This document shows positions 34,147 to 42,001 of a stretch of DNA of 64,000 nt, in pieces (positions within the stretch are counted from its first letter, which is position 1; every line of letters starts with the position of its first letter). The position numbers were made by a program, and so were the translations under genes. Source of the DNA: Microbacterium sp. 4R-513 (lineage in GTDB: Bacteria > Actinomycetota > Actinomycetes > Actinomycetales > Microbacteriaceae); the NCBI RefSeq assembly GCF_011046485.1, contig NZ_CP049256.1, forward strand, positions 1,922,001 through 1,986,000. The letters run 5' to 3'. The notes beneath the pieces were generated by a model. It was not told the origin of the DNA. It made no database searches and worked only from the letters and a program-made list of their open reading frames with translations.

Positions 34147-36609
34147 ATGCGCTTCCCTGCAACACCGACGGCTGCCCTTGCCGCTCCCGCCGTGACCGTC
34201 GACGAGGCCGAGCGGATGCTGTCCGCGACAGGTGACGATTTCGAGGAGCTCCTCGCGCGCGCCTCGGCCCTGCGCGACGAAGGCCTTGCCGCGGCCCGGC
34301 GACCGGATGTCATCACGTACTCGCGCAAGGTGTTCGTCCCGCTCACGACGCTGTGCCGCGATCGCTGCCACTACTGCATCTTCGTCGACACCCCCGGGCA
34401 GCTGCGCCTCACGCACGCCCCGCTGTACATGTCGGACGAGCAGATCCTGCGGGTCGTGCGGGCCGGCGCGGACCTCGGGTGCAAAGAGGCGCTGCTGACG
34501 CTCGGCGACCGGCCGGAGGAGCGCTGGCCCGAGGCGCGGGCCTGGCTCGATGAGCACGGCTACGCGTCGACGCTCGACTACGTCGCGCACGCCGCCCGGC
34601 TCATCACGGCCGAGACGGGTCTGCTCGCGCACCTCAACCCGGGCGTGATGACGGCGGAGGAGCTGCGCACCCTCCGCCCGACTGCCCCGTCGATGGGCAT
34701 GATGCTCGAGACCACCTCGCGCGCACTCTTCGAGACTCCGGGCGCCGTGCACTACGGATCGCCCGACAAAGACCCCGATGTGCGGCTGCGAGTCATCGCC
34801 GATGCCGGCGAAGCGCGTATCCCGTTCACGACGGGGCTCCTCGTCGGGATCGGCGAGACGCTTCGCGACCGCGCCGAGTCGCTCGTCGCGCTCCGCGACC
34901 TCCACGACCGCTACGGCCACGTGCAGGAGGTCATCGTCCAGAACTTCCGGGCCAAGCCGGGAACCGCGATGCGCAGCGCTCCGGATGCCGCGACCCGCGA
35001 GTACATCGCCACGGTCGCCGTCGCGCGGATCGTTCTCGGCGCGCACATGCGCATCCAGGCGCCGCCCAACCTCAGCGCGCGCGACGAGCTCGGCCTGCTC
35101 GTCCGCGCCGGCGTCGACGACTGGGGAGGCGTCTCGCCCCTCACCGCCGACCACGTCAACCCCGAGCGGCCGTGGCCGCACCTCGACGACCTCGCGGCTG
35201 CGACAGCCGAGGCGGGCTTCACTCTGCGCGAGCGCCTCACGGCCCATCCCGAGTACGTGCACGACTCCGAGCGCTGGATCGACCCCGGTCTGCACGCGGC
35301 CGTGGAACGGCTGGCCGACCCGGTGACGGGTCTCGCGGCGACGGATGCCTCGAGCCGGGCCGATCCCGTCGATCCGGAGCGTTTCGTCTCCGGCGCTGCG
35401 CGCCTCCGCTCAACGACCGGGGGCGGCGCTGCGGATTCGGGGCGTTTCGTCTCCGGCGCTGCGCGCCTCCGCTCAACGACCGGGACCGGGGCCGGGGCCG
35501 GCGTTCCCCCTCGGTCGTTGAGCGAGCGGAGCGAGACGAAACGCACCGAACCGCCAATGGAACGTCTGGCCGAGCAGGCCGCGCGAGACCCCCGCAGTCT
35601 CGACGACACCGAGTGGGAAGCCCTCCTCACCGCGACCCGGGACGACCTCGAGGCGGTCGTCCGCACGGCCGACGACGTGCGCCGGTACACCGTCGGCGAC
35701 GCCGTGAGCATGGTCGTCAACCGCAATCTGACCTCGACGCACCTGCGCGCGGTGCCGGCCGGTCCGCCGACGTTCGGACTGGCCGATGCAGCTGCGGTCG
35801 CCCACGACGCCGCCGATCTCGGTGCGACCGAGGTGTGCGTGCAGGGCGCTCTGCCGCCGACGGAAGATCCCGGCCTGTACGTCGAGCTGGTCCGCGCGAT
35901 CAGCTCGGCCGAGCCGAGCCTCCACCTCCATGCCTACCGACCGCAGGACGTGGCCGACCTCTCCGACCGCGGCGGGATCGGGCTCCAGGCGGCGCTCGAC
36001 AGCCTCAAGGCGGCGGGCGTTCGCACGATGCCCGGCACGGGCGTGAAGATCCTGAGCGAGCGCGTGCGCACGCTTGTGGCACCCGGAGACCTCGAGATCG
36101 ACCGCTGGATCGAGATCATCACGGCGGAGCACCGCGCCGGACTCCGCACGTCGTCGGTGCTCTTCTACGGCCACGTCGAGACGGCGGGGGAGCGGATCGC
36201 GCACCTCCGCCGCCTGCGCTCGATCCAGGACGAGACGGGCGGCTTCACGGAGTTCGTCCCGATTCCGCTTCCTGGCCACGGCGTGCCCCTCGTGAACGAC
36301 CGCGCCGACGCCGACGAGCACCGGGCGATGGTCGCGGTCGCGCGCCTCATGCTGGCAGGCAGCATCCCGCACATCCAGATCCCGTGGACCCGGCACGGCC
36401 GCGACCTCGCGATCACGCTCCTGCAGGCGGGCGGAGACGACCTGGGCGGAACGCTGCTCGACGGGCGCGTGCTGCCGGAGTCGGGGGTCGAGCACGGCCT
36501 GGAGTACCCGTACGCGGAGGCCGCGGCATCCGTCCGGCGGATCTTCCGGCCCCTGCGGCAGCGGTCGACGGACTACCGCGAGGCGGTCCCGGCAAGGACC
36601 TCGGCATGA
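34147..36609 (+). CDS. fbiC: FbiC-like FO synthase (CofG-CofH fusion) with a cysteine-less CofH half
   Basis: An 820-residue homologue of FbiC, which makes the deazaflavin FO from tyrosine and a pyrimidinedione using two radical-SAM halves. The CofG half (about 1-405) has an intact cluster motif Cys70-x3-Cys74-x2-Cys77 (LCRDRCHYCIF). The CofH half (about 490-815) is recognisable from ATEVCVQGALPP, PGTGVKIL, GFTEFVPIPL and AGGDDLGGTL. However, where CofH should carry Cx3CxxC after VVNRN, it reads LTSTHLRAVPAGPPTFGL (about 524-541), with no cysteine and roughly ten residues deleted. The inter-domain linker (about 411-465) is encoded by repeat sequence. The CofH half may be catalytically dead or altered. 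The stop overlaps the next start. Confidence 0.85.
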   Translation: MRFPATPTAALAAPAVTVDEAERMLSATGDDFEELLARASALRDEGLAAARRPDVITYSRKVFVPLTTLCRDRCHYCIFVDTPGQLRLTHAPLYMSDEQILRVVRAGADLGCKEALLTLGDRPEERWPEARAWLDEHGYASTLDYVAHAARLITAETGLLAHLNPGVMTAEELRTLRPTAPSMGMMLETTSRALFETPGAVHYGSPDKDPDVRLRVIADAGEARIPFTTGLLVGIGETLRDRAESLVALRDLHDRYGHVQEVIVQNFRAKPGTAMRSAPDAATREYIATVAVARIVLGAHMRIQAPPNLSARDELGLLVRAGVDDWGGVSPLTADHVNPERPWPHLDDLAAATAEAGFTLRERLTAHPEYVHDSERWIDPGLHAAVERLADPVTGLAATDASSRADPVDPERFVSGAARLRSTTGGGAADSGRFVSGAARLRSTTGTGAGAGVPPRSLSERSETKRTEPPMERLAEQAARDPRSLDDTEWEALLTATRDDLEAVVRTADDVRRYTVGDAVSMVVNRNLTSTHLRAVPAGPPTFGLADAAAVAHDAADLGATEVCVQGALPPTEDPGLYVELVRAISSAEPSLHLHAYRPQDVADLSDRGGIGLQAALDSLKAAGVRTMPGTGVKILSERVRTLVAPGDLEIDRWIEIITAEHRAGLRTSSVLFYGHVETAGERIAHLRRLRSIQDETGGFTEFVPIPLPGHGVPLVNDRADADEHRAMVAVARLMLAGSIPHIQIPWTRHGRDLAITLLQAGGDDLGGTLLDGRVLPESGVEHGLEYPYAEAAASVRRIFRPLRQRSTDYREAVPARTSA
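35380..35543. repeat. REP-like palindromic repeats forming the fbiC inter-domain linker
   Basis: A 42-bp unit beginning CGTTTCGTCTCCGGCGCTGC is present twice as identical direct copies (35380-35421 and 35443-35484). An inverted copy of its ends occupies 35512-35543 (CGGTCGTTGAGCGAGCGGAG to ACGAAACG). Intergenic palindromes with GTTTCGTCTCGCT..GCTCAACGACC ends are known to me from Microbacteriaceae-type genomes. Here they lie in frame inside the coding region and encode RFVSGAARLRSTTG twice. Confidence 0.85.
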
Positions 36610-38114
36610 TGCGCCGCTCGGTCGGCGTCGCGATCGTCGGAGCGGGGTTCGCCGGCCTCGCGGCCGCGATGACCCTTCGCGATGCGGGGCACGACATCGC
36701 CGTCTTCGAGCGCGCCGATAGAGTCGGCGGCACGTGGCGCGACAACACCTATCCCGGTGTCGCGTGCGATGTGCCGTCGCACCTGTACGGGTTCGCGCGG
36801 CATCCCGAACCGTCGTGGTCGGCCGAGTTCGCGCCGGGCGGCGAGATCCAGGCCTACATCGAGCGGGTCGTCGACCGGGAGCGACTGGGGGCGGCGATCA
36901 CCTTCGACGCCCCGCTCCTCGATGCCGAATGGCGGGAGGATGCCTCGGCCTGGCGCCTCGAGTTCGGCGGCGCCGCCCCGGCGACCGTCGAGGCCGAGGC
37001 GCTCGTCCTCGCCTGTGGGCGCCTCACCGAGCCGCGCATCCCGCCGATCGCCGGGCTCGAGTCGTTCGCCGGGCCGCTGTTCCACTCGGCGCGGTGGGAT
37101 CACGGAGTCGACCTCGACGGGCGGCACGTCGCTGTCGTGGGCTCGGGCGCGAGCGCTGTGCAGCTCGTGCCGCAGCTCGCGCGCAGCGCGGCGAAGGTGT
37201 CGCTCTTCCAGCGGAGCCCCGCCTGGATCCTGCCGCGCGGCGGGCGGGCGTACTCCGACGCCGAGCGTGCGCGGTTCGCCGAGGATCGGAGCGAGATCGC
37301 CGCCCTGAGGAAACGGCTCGACGCCGAGGGCGAGGCGCGGTTCGCGTCGCGTTCCGGCGGTCCGGACGCGGCCGACGCCGAGCGTGCCGCCCGTGCGCAC
37401 CTCGCCGCGCAGGTCGCCGACTCGGCGCTGCGGGCCGTCCTCACGCCCGACTACGCCTTCGGCTGCAAGCGGGTGCTGCTCTCCGACGAGTTCTACCCTG
37501 CCGTGGCCTCGGACCGCGTCACGCTCGAGCCGAGCGCGCTCGCCGCGATCGACGGAGGCGAGCTGGTCGCGGCATCCGGGAGGCGTCATCGCGGGGTCGA
37601 CGCCCTCGTGCTCGCGACCGGCTTCCAGACCACCAGGCAGCCCTACGCGCGGATCGTCCGCGGCGAGGGCGGCGTCGCGCTCGCCGAGCATTGGGCGGAC
37701 GGCATGACGTCGTTCGGCTCGACCGTGGTCTCGGGCTTTCCGCAGCTGTTCGTGCTCAACGGACCGAATGCGTCGCTCGGTCACACGTCGTCGGTCCTCA
37801 TGCTCGAGGCGCAGGCCCGATACGTGGCCGCGTCGCTCGCGCGTCGTGCGCCCGGCGCCGTGCTGAGGGTCCGGGCCGAGGCCGAACGAGACTACACCCG
37901 CATGGTCGACGACCGAGCGGCGGGGACCCCCTGGCTGACCGGCGGCTGCCGCAACTGGTATGTCGACGAGGGGTCGAGACGGCTCACCCTCGTGTGGCCG
38001 GGGACCGTGGCGGACTACCGCGCGGCGCTCGCCGCGAGCGACGGGGCCGAGTTCGAGGCCATGACGCCGATGGCGGCTGTTGCCGCTCGTACGCAGGAGG
38101 AGGCGGGATCGTGA
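36606..38114 (+). CDS. Flavoprotein monooxygenase, Baeyer-Villiger type
   Basis: A 502-residue class B flavoprotein monooxygenase. Two Rossmann motifs are visible: FAD-binding VGAGFAGLAAA (about 10-20) and NADPH-binding VVGSGASAVQLVP (about 178-190). Between them is the Baeyer-Villiger fingerprint FxGxxxHxxxW as FAGPLFHSARW (154-164). It would insert oxygen into a ketone or hydroxylate a heteroatom; the substrate is unknown. It is translationally coupled to fbiC upstream and fgd downstream by 4-nt overlaps, an unexpected position inside an F420 operon. This suggests that it works with an F420-dependent enzyme or was recruited into the operon. Confidence 0.85.
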   Translation: MMRRSVGVAIVGAGFAGLAAAMTLRDAGHDIAVFERADRVGGTWRDNTYPGVACDVPSHLYGFARHPEPSWSAEFAPGGEIQAYIERVVDRERLGAAITFDAPLLDAEWREDASAWRLEFGGAAPATVEAEALVLACGRLTEPRIPPIAGLESFAGPLFHSARWDHGVDLDGRHVAVVGSGASAVQLVPQLARSAAKVSLFQRSPAWILPRGGRAYSDAERARFAEDRSEIAALRKRLDAEGEARFASRSGGPDAADAERAARAHLAAQVADSALRAVLTPDYAFGCKRVLLSDEFYPAVASDRVTLEPSALAAIDGGELVAASGRRHRGVDALVLATGFQTTRQPYARIVRGEGGVALAEHWADGMTSFGSTVVSGFPQLFVLNGPNASLGHTSSVLMLEAQARYVAASLARRAPGAVLRVRAEAERDYTRMVDDRAAGTPWLTGGCRNWYVDEGSRRLTLVWPGTVADYRAALAASDGAEFEAMTPMAAVAARTQEEAGS

Positions 38115-39121
38115 CAGTGCCCATCCGTTTCGGATACAAGGCATCGGCGGAGCAGTTCGGACCTGCGGAGCTGCTCGAGTACGCCGTCATGGCGGAGGAG
38201 GCGGGCTTCGACTCGGTCTTCGTGTCGGATCACCTCCAGCCCTGGTTGCACGAGGGTGGGCACGCCCCGGCATCCGTTCCCTGGCTGGGGGCTCTCGGCG
38301 CGAAGACGTCTCGCGTGCTCATCGGCACGTCGGTGCTGACGCCCACGTTCCGCTACAACCCGACGGTCGTCGCGCAGGACTTCGCGACTCTCGGCGTGAT
38401 GTACCCCGGCCGGGTGATCCTGGGCGTCGGGACGGGCGAGGCGCTCAACGAGGCGAACCTCGGCATCCCGTGGCCGGAGCCGCCCGAGCGGTTCCGGCGC
38501 CTCAAGGAGGCCATCGGCCTGATCCGGCGGCTGTGGTCGGAGGACCGCGTCAACTTCGACGGCGAGTTCTACACGACCCGCAACATCACGATCTACGACA
38601 AGATGGACGACCCCGTGCCGATCTACATCGGCGCGGCCGGTCCCGCTGCGACACGCCTGGCGGGACGCATCGCCGACGGATTCATCACGACGAGCGGCAA
38701 GAAGCGCGAGCTCTACACCGACACGCTGCTGCCCGCCCTGCACGAAGGGCTGGAGAAGGCCGGTCGGCCCGATGACGCGATCGACACCCTCATCGAGATC
38801 AAGGTCTCGTACCATCCCGATCGCGCGACGGCGCTCGAGAAGACGCGCTTCTGGGCCCCGCTCGCGCTGAGTCCCGAAGAGAAGATGGGCGTCGACGATC
38901 CGCTGGAGATGCAGCGGCTCGGCGAGCAGCTGCCGATCGAGCGGGCGGCCTCCCGGTTCATCGTCTCGGACGACCCCGAGGAGCACGTGGAACGCATCGC
39001 GTGGTACGTCGGGCTCGGCTTCCGCCACCTCGTGTTCCACGATCCCGGCGCCGACCAGGCCGAGTTCCTGCGCCTCTACCGCGACGACATCCTGCCGCGC
39101 CTGCGCGAAAGGTTCTCGTGA
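38111..39121 (+). CDS. fgd: F420-dependent glucose-6-phosphate dehydrogenase
   Basis: A 336-residue LLM-fold enzyme that oxidises glucose 6-phosphate and reduces F420. The whole sequence follows mycobacterial Fgd closely: GYKASAEQF at the start, SDHLQPW with catalytic His41 and Trp45, TSVLTPTFRYNP, VGTGEALNE with Glu110, and TSGKKRELY with the phosphate-binding lysine near 197-198, then RFWAPLALS and IDDPIE-like VDDPLEM blocks. The GTG start overlaps the BVMO stop, and its stop overlaps cofC. Its presence indicates that reduced F420 is generated in this organism, feeding the LLM-class and other F420-dependent reductases. Confidence 0.92.
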   Translation: MTVPIRFGYKASAEQFGPAELLEYAVMAEEAGFDSVFVSDHLQPWLHEGGHAPASVPWLGALGAKTSRVLIGTSVLTPTFRYNPTVVAQDFATLGVMYPGRVILGVGTGEALNEANLGIPWPEPPERFRRLKEAIGLIRRLWSEDRVNFDGEFYTTRNITIYDKMDDPVPIYIGAAGPAATRLAGRIADGFITTSGKKRELYTDTLLPALHEGLEKAGRPDDAIDTLIEIKVSYHPDRATALEKTRFWAPLALSPEEKMGVDDPLEMQRLGEQLPIERAASRFIVSDDPEEHVERIAWYVGLGFRHLVFHDPGADQAEFLRLYRDDILPRLRERFS

Positions 39122-39774
39122 GCGGTTGGATCATCGTCCTGCCCGTGAAAGAGGCGTCTCGCGCGAAGTCCCGACTGGGAGAGCTGCGTCGCGGCGACGG
39201 CGCACTCGCACGGGCGATCGCGCTCGACACGATCGACGCGGTGCGCGAGTGCTCCGCCGTGGGGAGGGTCGTCGTCGTCACGGACGACGGCGGGCTTGAA
39301 GCATCCGTCCCCTCCGACGTCGAGGTGATCGCCGACCGGGAGGGACGGGGTCCTGATGCCGCCATCGCGGCGGCGATGTCGATGCTCGCCGAGACCGCCC
39401 CGCGCGCCGCGCTGCTCGCCGATCTGCCCGCGCTCAGACCCGGCGACCTCGCCGACGCTCTCGAGGCCGCGTTGGGGCATCCGCGCGCCGTCGTGGCGGA
39501 TGCGGAAGAACGGGGCTCGACCCTCGTCACGGCCGCCCCCGGGGTGCGCTGGGCCTCGGCATTCGGGCGGGATTCGTTCGAGCAGCACCTGTCGCTGGGT
39601 TGCGAGGCGCTGCCCGTGCCGGCCGGCTCGTCACTCCGACGCGACGTCGACACACCCGACCACCTCGCGGCGGCCGCGGAGCTCGGGCTCCGCGGCCGCA
39701 CGCTCGCGTGGTGGACAGCTGTCGGCGGCGATCAGCCCCGGGGGCTCTCCTTGACCGTCGATACGCGGACGTAG
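39118..39774 (+). CDS. cofC: CofC/FbiD: phospho-(enol)pyruvate/lactate guanylyltransferase
   Basis: A 218-residue nucleotidyltransferase that activates 2-phospholactate or phosphoenolpyruvate with GTP for CofD. The N-terminal VLPVKEASRAKSRLG (7-21) is the nucleotide-binding signature; VVVVTDDGG and ALLADLPALRPGDL are the following conserved blocks, the latter with a metal-binding Asp. The GTG start overlaps fgd by 4 nt. Its 3' end overlaps the convergent GH43 gene by 43 nt, so the last 13 codons are double-coding; truncating them would leave the catalytic core intact. Confidence 0.88.
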   Translation: MSGWIIVLPVKEASRAKSRLGELRRGDGALARAIALDTIDAVRECSAVGRVVVVTDDGGLEASVPSDVEVIADREGRGPDAAIAAAMSMLAETAPRAALLADLPALRPGDLADALEAALGHPRAVVADAEERGSTLVTAAPGVRWASAFGRDSFEQHLSLGCEALPVPAGSSLRRDVDTPDHLAAAAELGLRGRTLAWWTAVGGDQPRGLSLTVDTRT

Positions 39775-41672
39775 TCGAACTGCGCCGTGTAGTGCTGGTT
39801 GGGGTCCTGAAGACCGTACGCGACCAGTGCGATCTTCACGTCGTCGCCGAGCGAGTGGGTCCACGTCCCGCCCTTCACCCAGGTCTGGCCGTCCCGGCTC
39901 GTGTAGGCCGTGAAGCTCTGGGTGTCGCCGCCGGCCTCCTGGCTCGCGGCGCCCGTGAGCTTCTGCACGACGATGCGCAGGTACGTCCAGTCGTCACCCG
40001 GAGGGCCGACGACGGTGTTGCCGTAGCGCGCCCAGCCTTCGGGTGCTTGCGAGATCTCCTTCGCGAACTCGGTCTGGCGCGTGTTCCAGATCGACGTCTC
40101 GGTGAGCTTGACGTAGTCGTCGTCACTCGCGTAGGCCAGGATGCCGACCTGGGCGTAGTTGAAGCAGCATCCGCTCGGGAGGTCCATCCGCACCTTCGCC
40201 TCGATCACGTAGTCGGCCTTGGGGGCGTCGCGGAGAAGGACGGCCGCGCTGTCGGCGTCGACGTAGAGATCGCCGGCCTGGATCGGGATGCTCAGCACCC
40301 CGTTCGCGACGGTCGCCGTCGGCGCGATGTCGTCGCGCTGCCACGACCAGGCGGGGTCGAGCGCCGTGCCGTCGAACTCGTCGGAGTACTGCGGGAGCAG
40401 ACGCTTCGGCTCCTGCACGGCGGCCGGACGGTAGCGGTGGCGGGTCTGCTCACCGGCCTGCCCGGCGGGTGCCGGCTGCTTGTCCACGGAGGCGCCGGCG
40501 CCGCCGTTGACCGTCGGCCACCCGTCGACCCAGTCGATCGCGTCGAGGAGCGCCGGGCGCTTGGTGAAGCCCGGCTGGAACGCGAAGAACGGGTCCCGCT
40601 GGTCGACGGCGTGATAGATCGTCCACCAGTCTCCGTTGGCGTCCTGGAAGACGGTGTTGTGACCCGTTCCGACCCACCGGTTGCCGTTCATCGTGAGGAA
40701 GGGCGTTCCGCCGGTGTTCTCGGCGGTGAGCGACACGCCTTCGCGGTCGTAGAAGGGTCCGAGGGGACTCGTGGACCGTCCGACGAAGACGCTGTACCCG
40801 GTCAGCGCGCCGTTGCAGCAGTTGGTGGCCGAGACGAAGAGGTAGTAGTAGCCGTCCTTGTAGACGACGTTGGCGCCCTCGTACTTGTTGTCGATCGCCA
40901 CCTGGGTCGCCGATCCGGTGGCCGCGGTCGCGCCGGTCTCGGTCAGCTGCAGCGTCGTGCCATAGATCCCGCCGTAGTAGCTGCCGTAGTAGATGATGCT
41001 CGAGTCGGTGATCGTGTCACCGAGCACGTCCGGATCGTAGGTCCAGAGGAAGTTGCATCCGGCCCCGTTCTGCCGGGGGCCCACGACGGGCGTGTCCGAG
41101 AACGTCCAAGGGCCGGTCGGGTCGGGGGCGGTCGCGACGCCGATCGCGTTGTCGCTGTCGCACCCTTCCACTCCGCTCACGGAGCTCGCGGTGTTCGTCA
41201 CGACGACGAACATGTAGTACTGGTCGAAGGTGCTCGAGTACACGACATCGGGCGCCCACAGGGCCGCGGTGGGATCGGCCCAGCTCGGCAGCATCGAGAA
41301 CGCGTCGCCGACGTACGTCCAGTCCACGAGATTCTCGGAGGTCATGGTGGGAACCCGGTGGAAGACCGGGTCGCCGTTCGCATCGACGTCCTCGTCGTTG
41401 AGGGGATCCGTCGTGCAGTACAGGTACCAGGTCGTGTCGCCCGGACGCTGCCCGCGCAGCACGTTCGGGTCGGCGCAGCTCTCGACCACGCCGTCACCGG
41501 GGATGACCGGCTGCAGCGGGTTGGTGTAGCTGCCTGGGTTGGAGCCATGCCCCGACGAGCCGGTTGTGTGGGCTGTCGGCTGCGCTGCCGTGGCGAGCCC
41601 CGCGGGACCCGCGATCGCGAACGCCGACGCGATGACCGCGGCGAGTAGACGGATGCTGGACGACTTCTTCAT
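39732..41672 (-). CDS. Secreted GH43-family arabinanase/xylosidase-like enzyme with C-terminal lectin-like domain
   Basis: A 646-residue exported protein. The ATG at 41672 has GAGGAG 6 nt upstream, better than the more distal in-frame start at 41714. The signal peptide (MKKSSSIRLLAAVIASAFAI) ends near ATAAQ (about residue 30). The GH43 propeller spans about 50-400, with acidic motifs SCADPNVLRG (base), LWAPDVVY and KYEGANVVYKDGYYY (acid). The C-terminal region (about 425-640, DEFDGTALDPAWSWQRDD onward) is a concanavalin-like beta-sandwich of the type found in beta-xylosidases and DUF1349 proteins. It probably removes arabinose or xylose units from plant polymers. It is separated from other sugar genes by the F420 cluster and faces cofC. 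Confidence 0.85.
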   Translation of the reverse strand: MKKSSSIRLLAAVIASAFAIAGPAGLATAAQPTAHTTGSSGHGSNPGSYTNPLQPVIPGDGVVESCADPNVLRGQRPGDTTWYLYCTTDPLNDEDVDANGDPVFHRVPTMTSENLVDWTYVGDAFSMLPSWADPTAALWAPDVVYSSTFDQYYMFVVVTNTASSVSGVEGCDSDNAIGVATAPDPTGPWTFSDTPVVGPRQNGAGCNFLWTYDPDVLGDTITDSSIIYYGSYYGGIYGTTLQLTETGATAATGSATQVAIDNKYEGANVVYKDGYYYLFVSATNCCNGALTGYSVFVGRSTSPLGPFYDREGVSLTAENTGGTPFLTMNGNRWVGTGHNTVFQDANGDWWTIYHAVDQRDPFFAFQPGFTKRPALLDAIDWVDGWPTVNGGAGASVDKQPAPAGQAGEQTRHRYRPAAVQEPKRLLPQYSDEFDGTALDPAWSWQRDDIAPTATVANGVLSIPIQAGDLYVDADSAAVLLRDAPKADYVIEAKVRMDLPSGCCFNYAQVGILAYASDDDYVKLTETSIWNTRQTEFAKEISQAPEGWARYGNTVVGPPGDDWTYLRIVVQKLTGAASQEAGGDTQSFTAYTSRDGQTWVKGGTWTHSLGDDVKIALVAYGLQDPNQHYTAQFDYVRVSTVKESPRG

Positions 41673-42001
41673 CGACGCTCCTCGAACGAGAAGAGACCCT
41701 CGCACCCACGGCATGCGCGTCAGAAGGCACCGGGCCCCTCGCTCCGCACGCTAGTCCTCGGCCGCTCGGTGCCGGCCCCCCATTGCGCGCGCCTCCGAAA
41801 GGCAGTACATTCCCGCGCCGAGTCCCCCTGTGCTCGACGAGACCGACCGCGCCGACGTTCCGACGTCCCGCGGACCGGCGCTGGATGCGAAGCGCGAGTG
41901 CGCGATCCGAATGTGTGTTGCGGCGAGAGAACCGTGGGAAGGCGTCGTCGGATCGCGGAAGATAGGGTTCAGGGGACCGGCTGGCGCGACGGAGGAGATG
42001 C

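Noticed and set aside
35380..35543. Insertion sequence or transposon footprint in fbiC
   Set aside because: There is no transposase and no target-site duplication pattern; the units match short palindromic repeat elements rather than IS ends.
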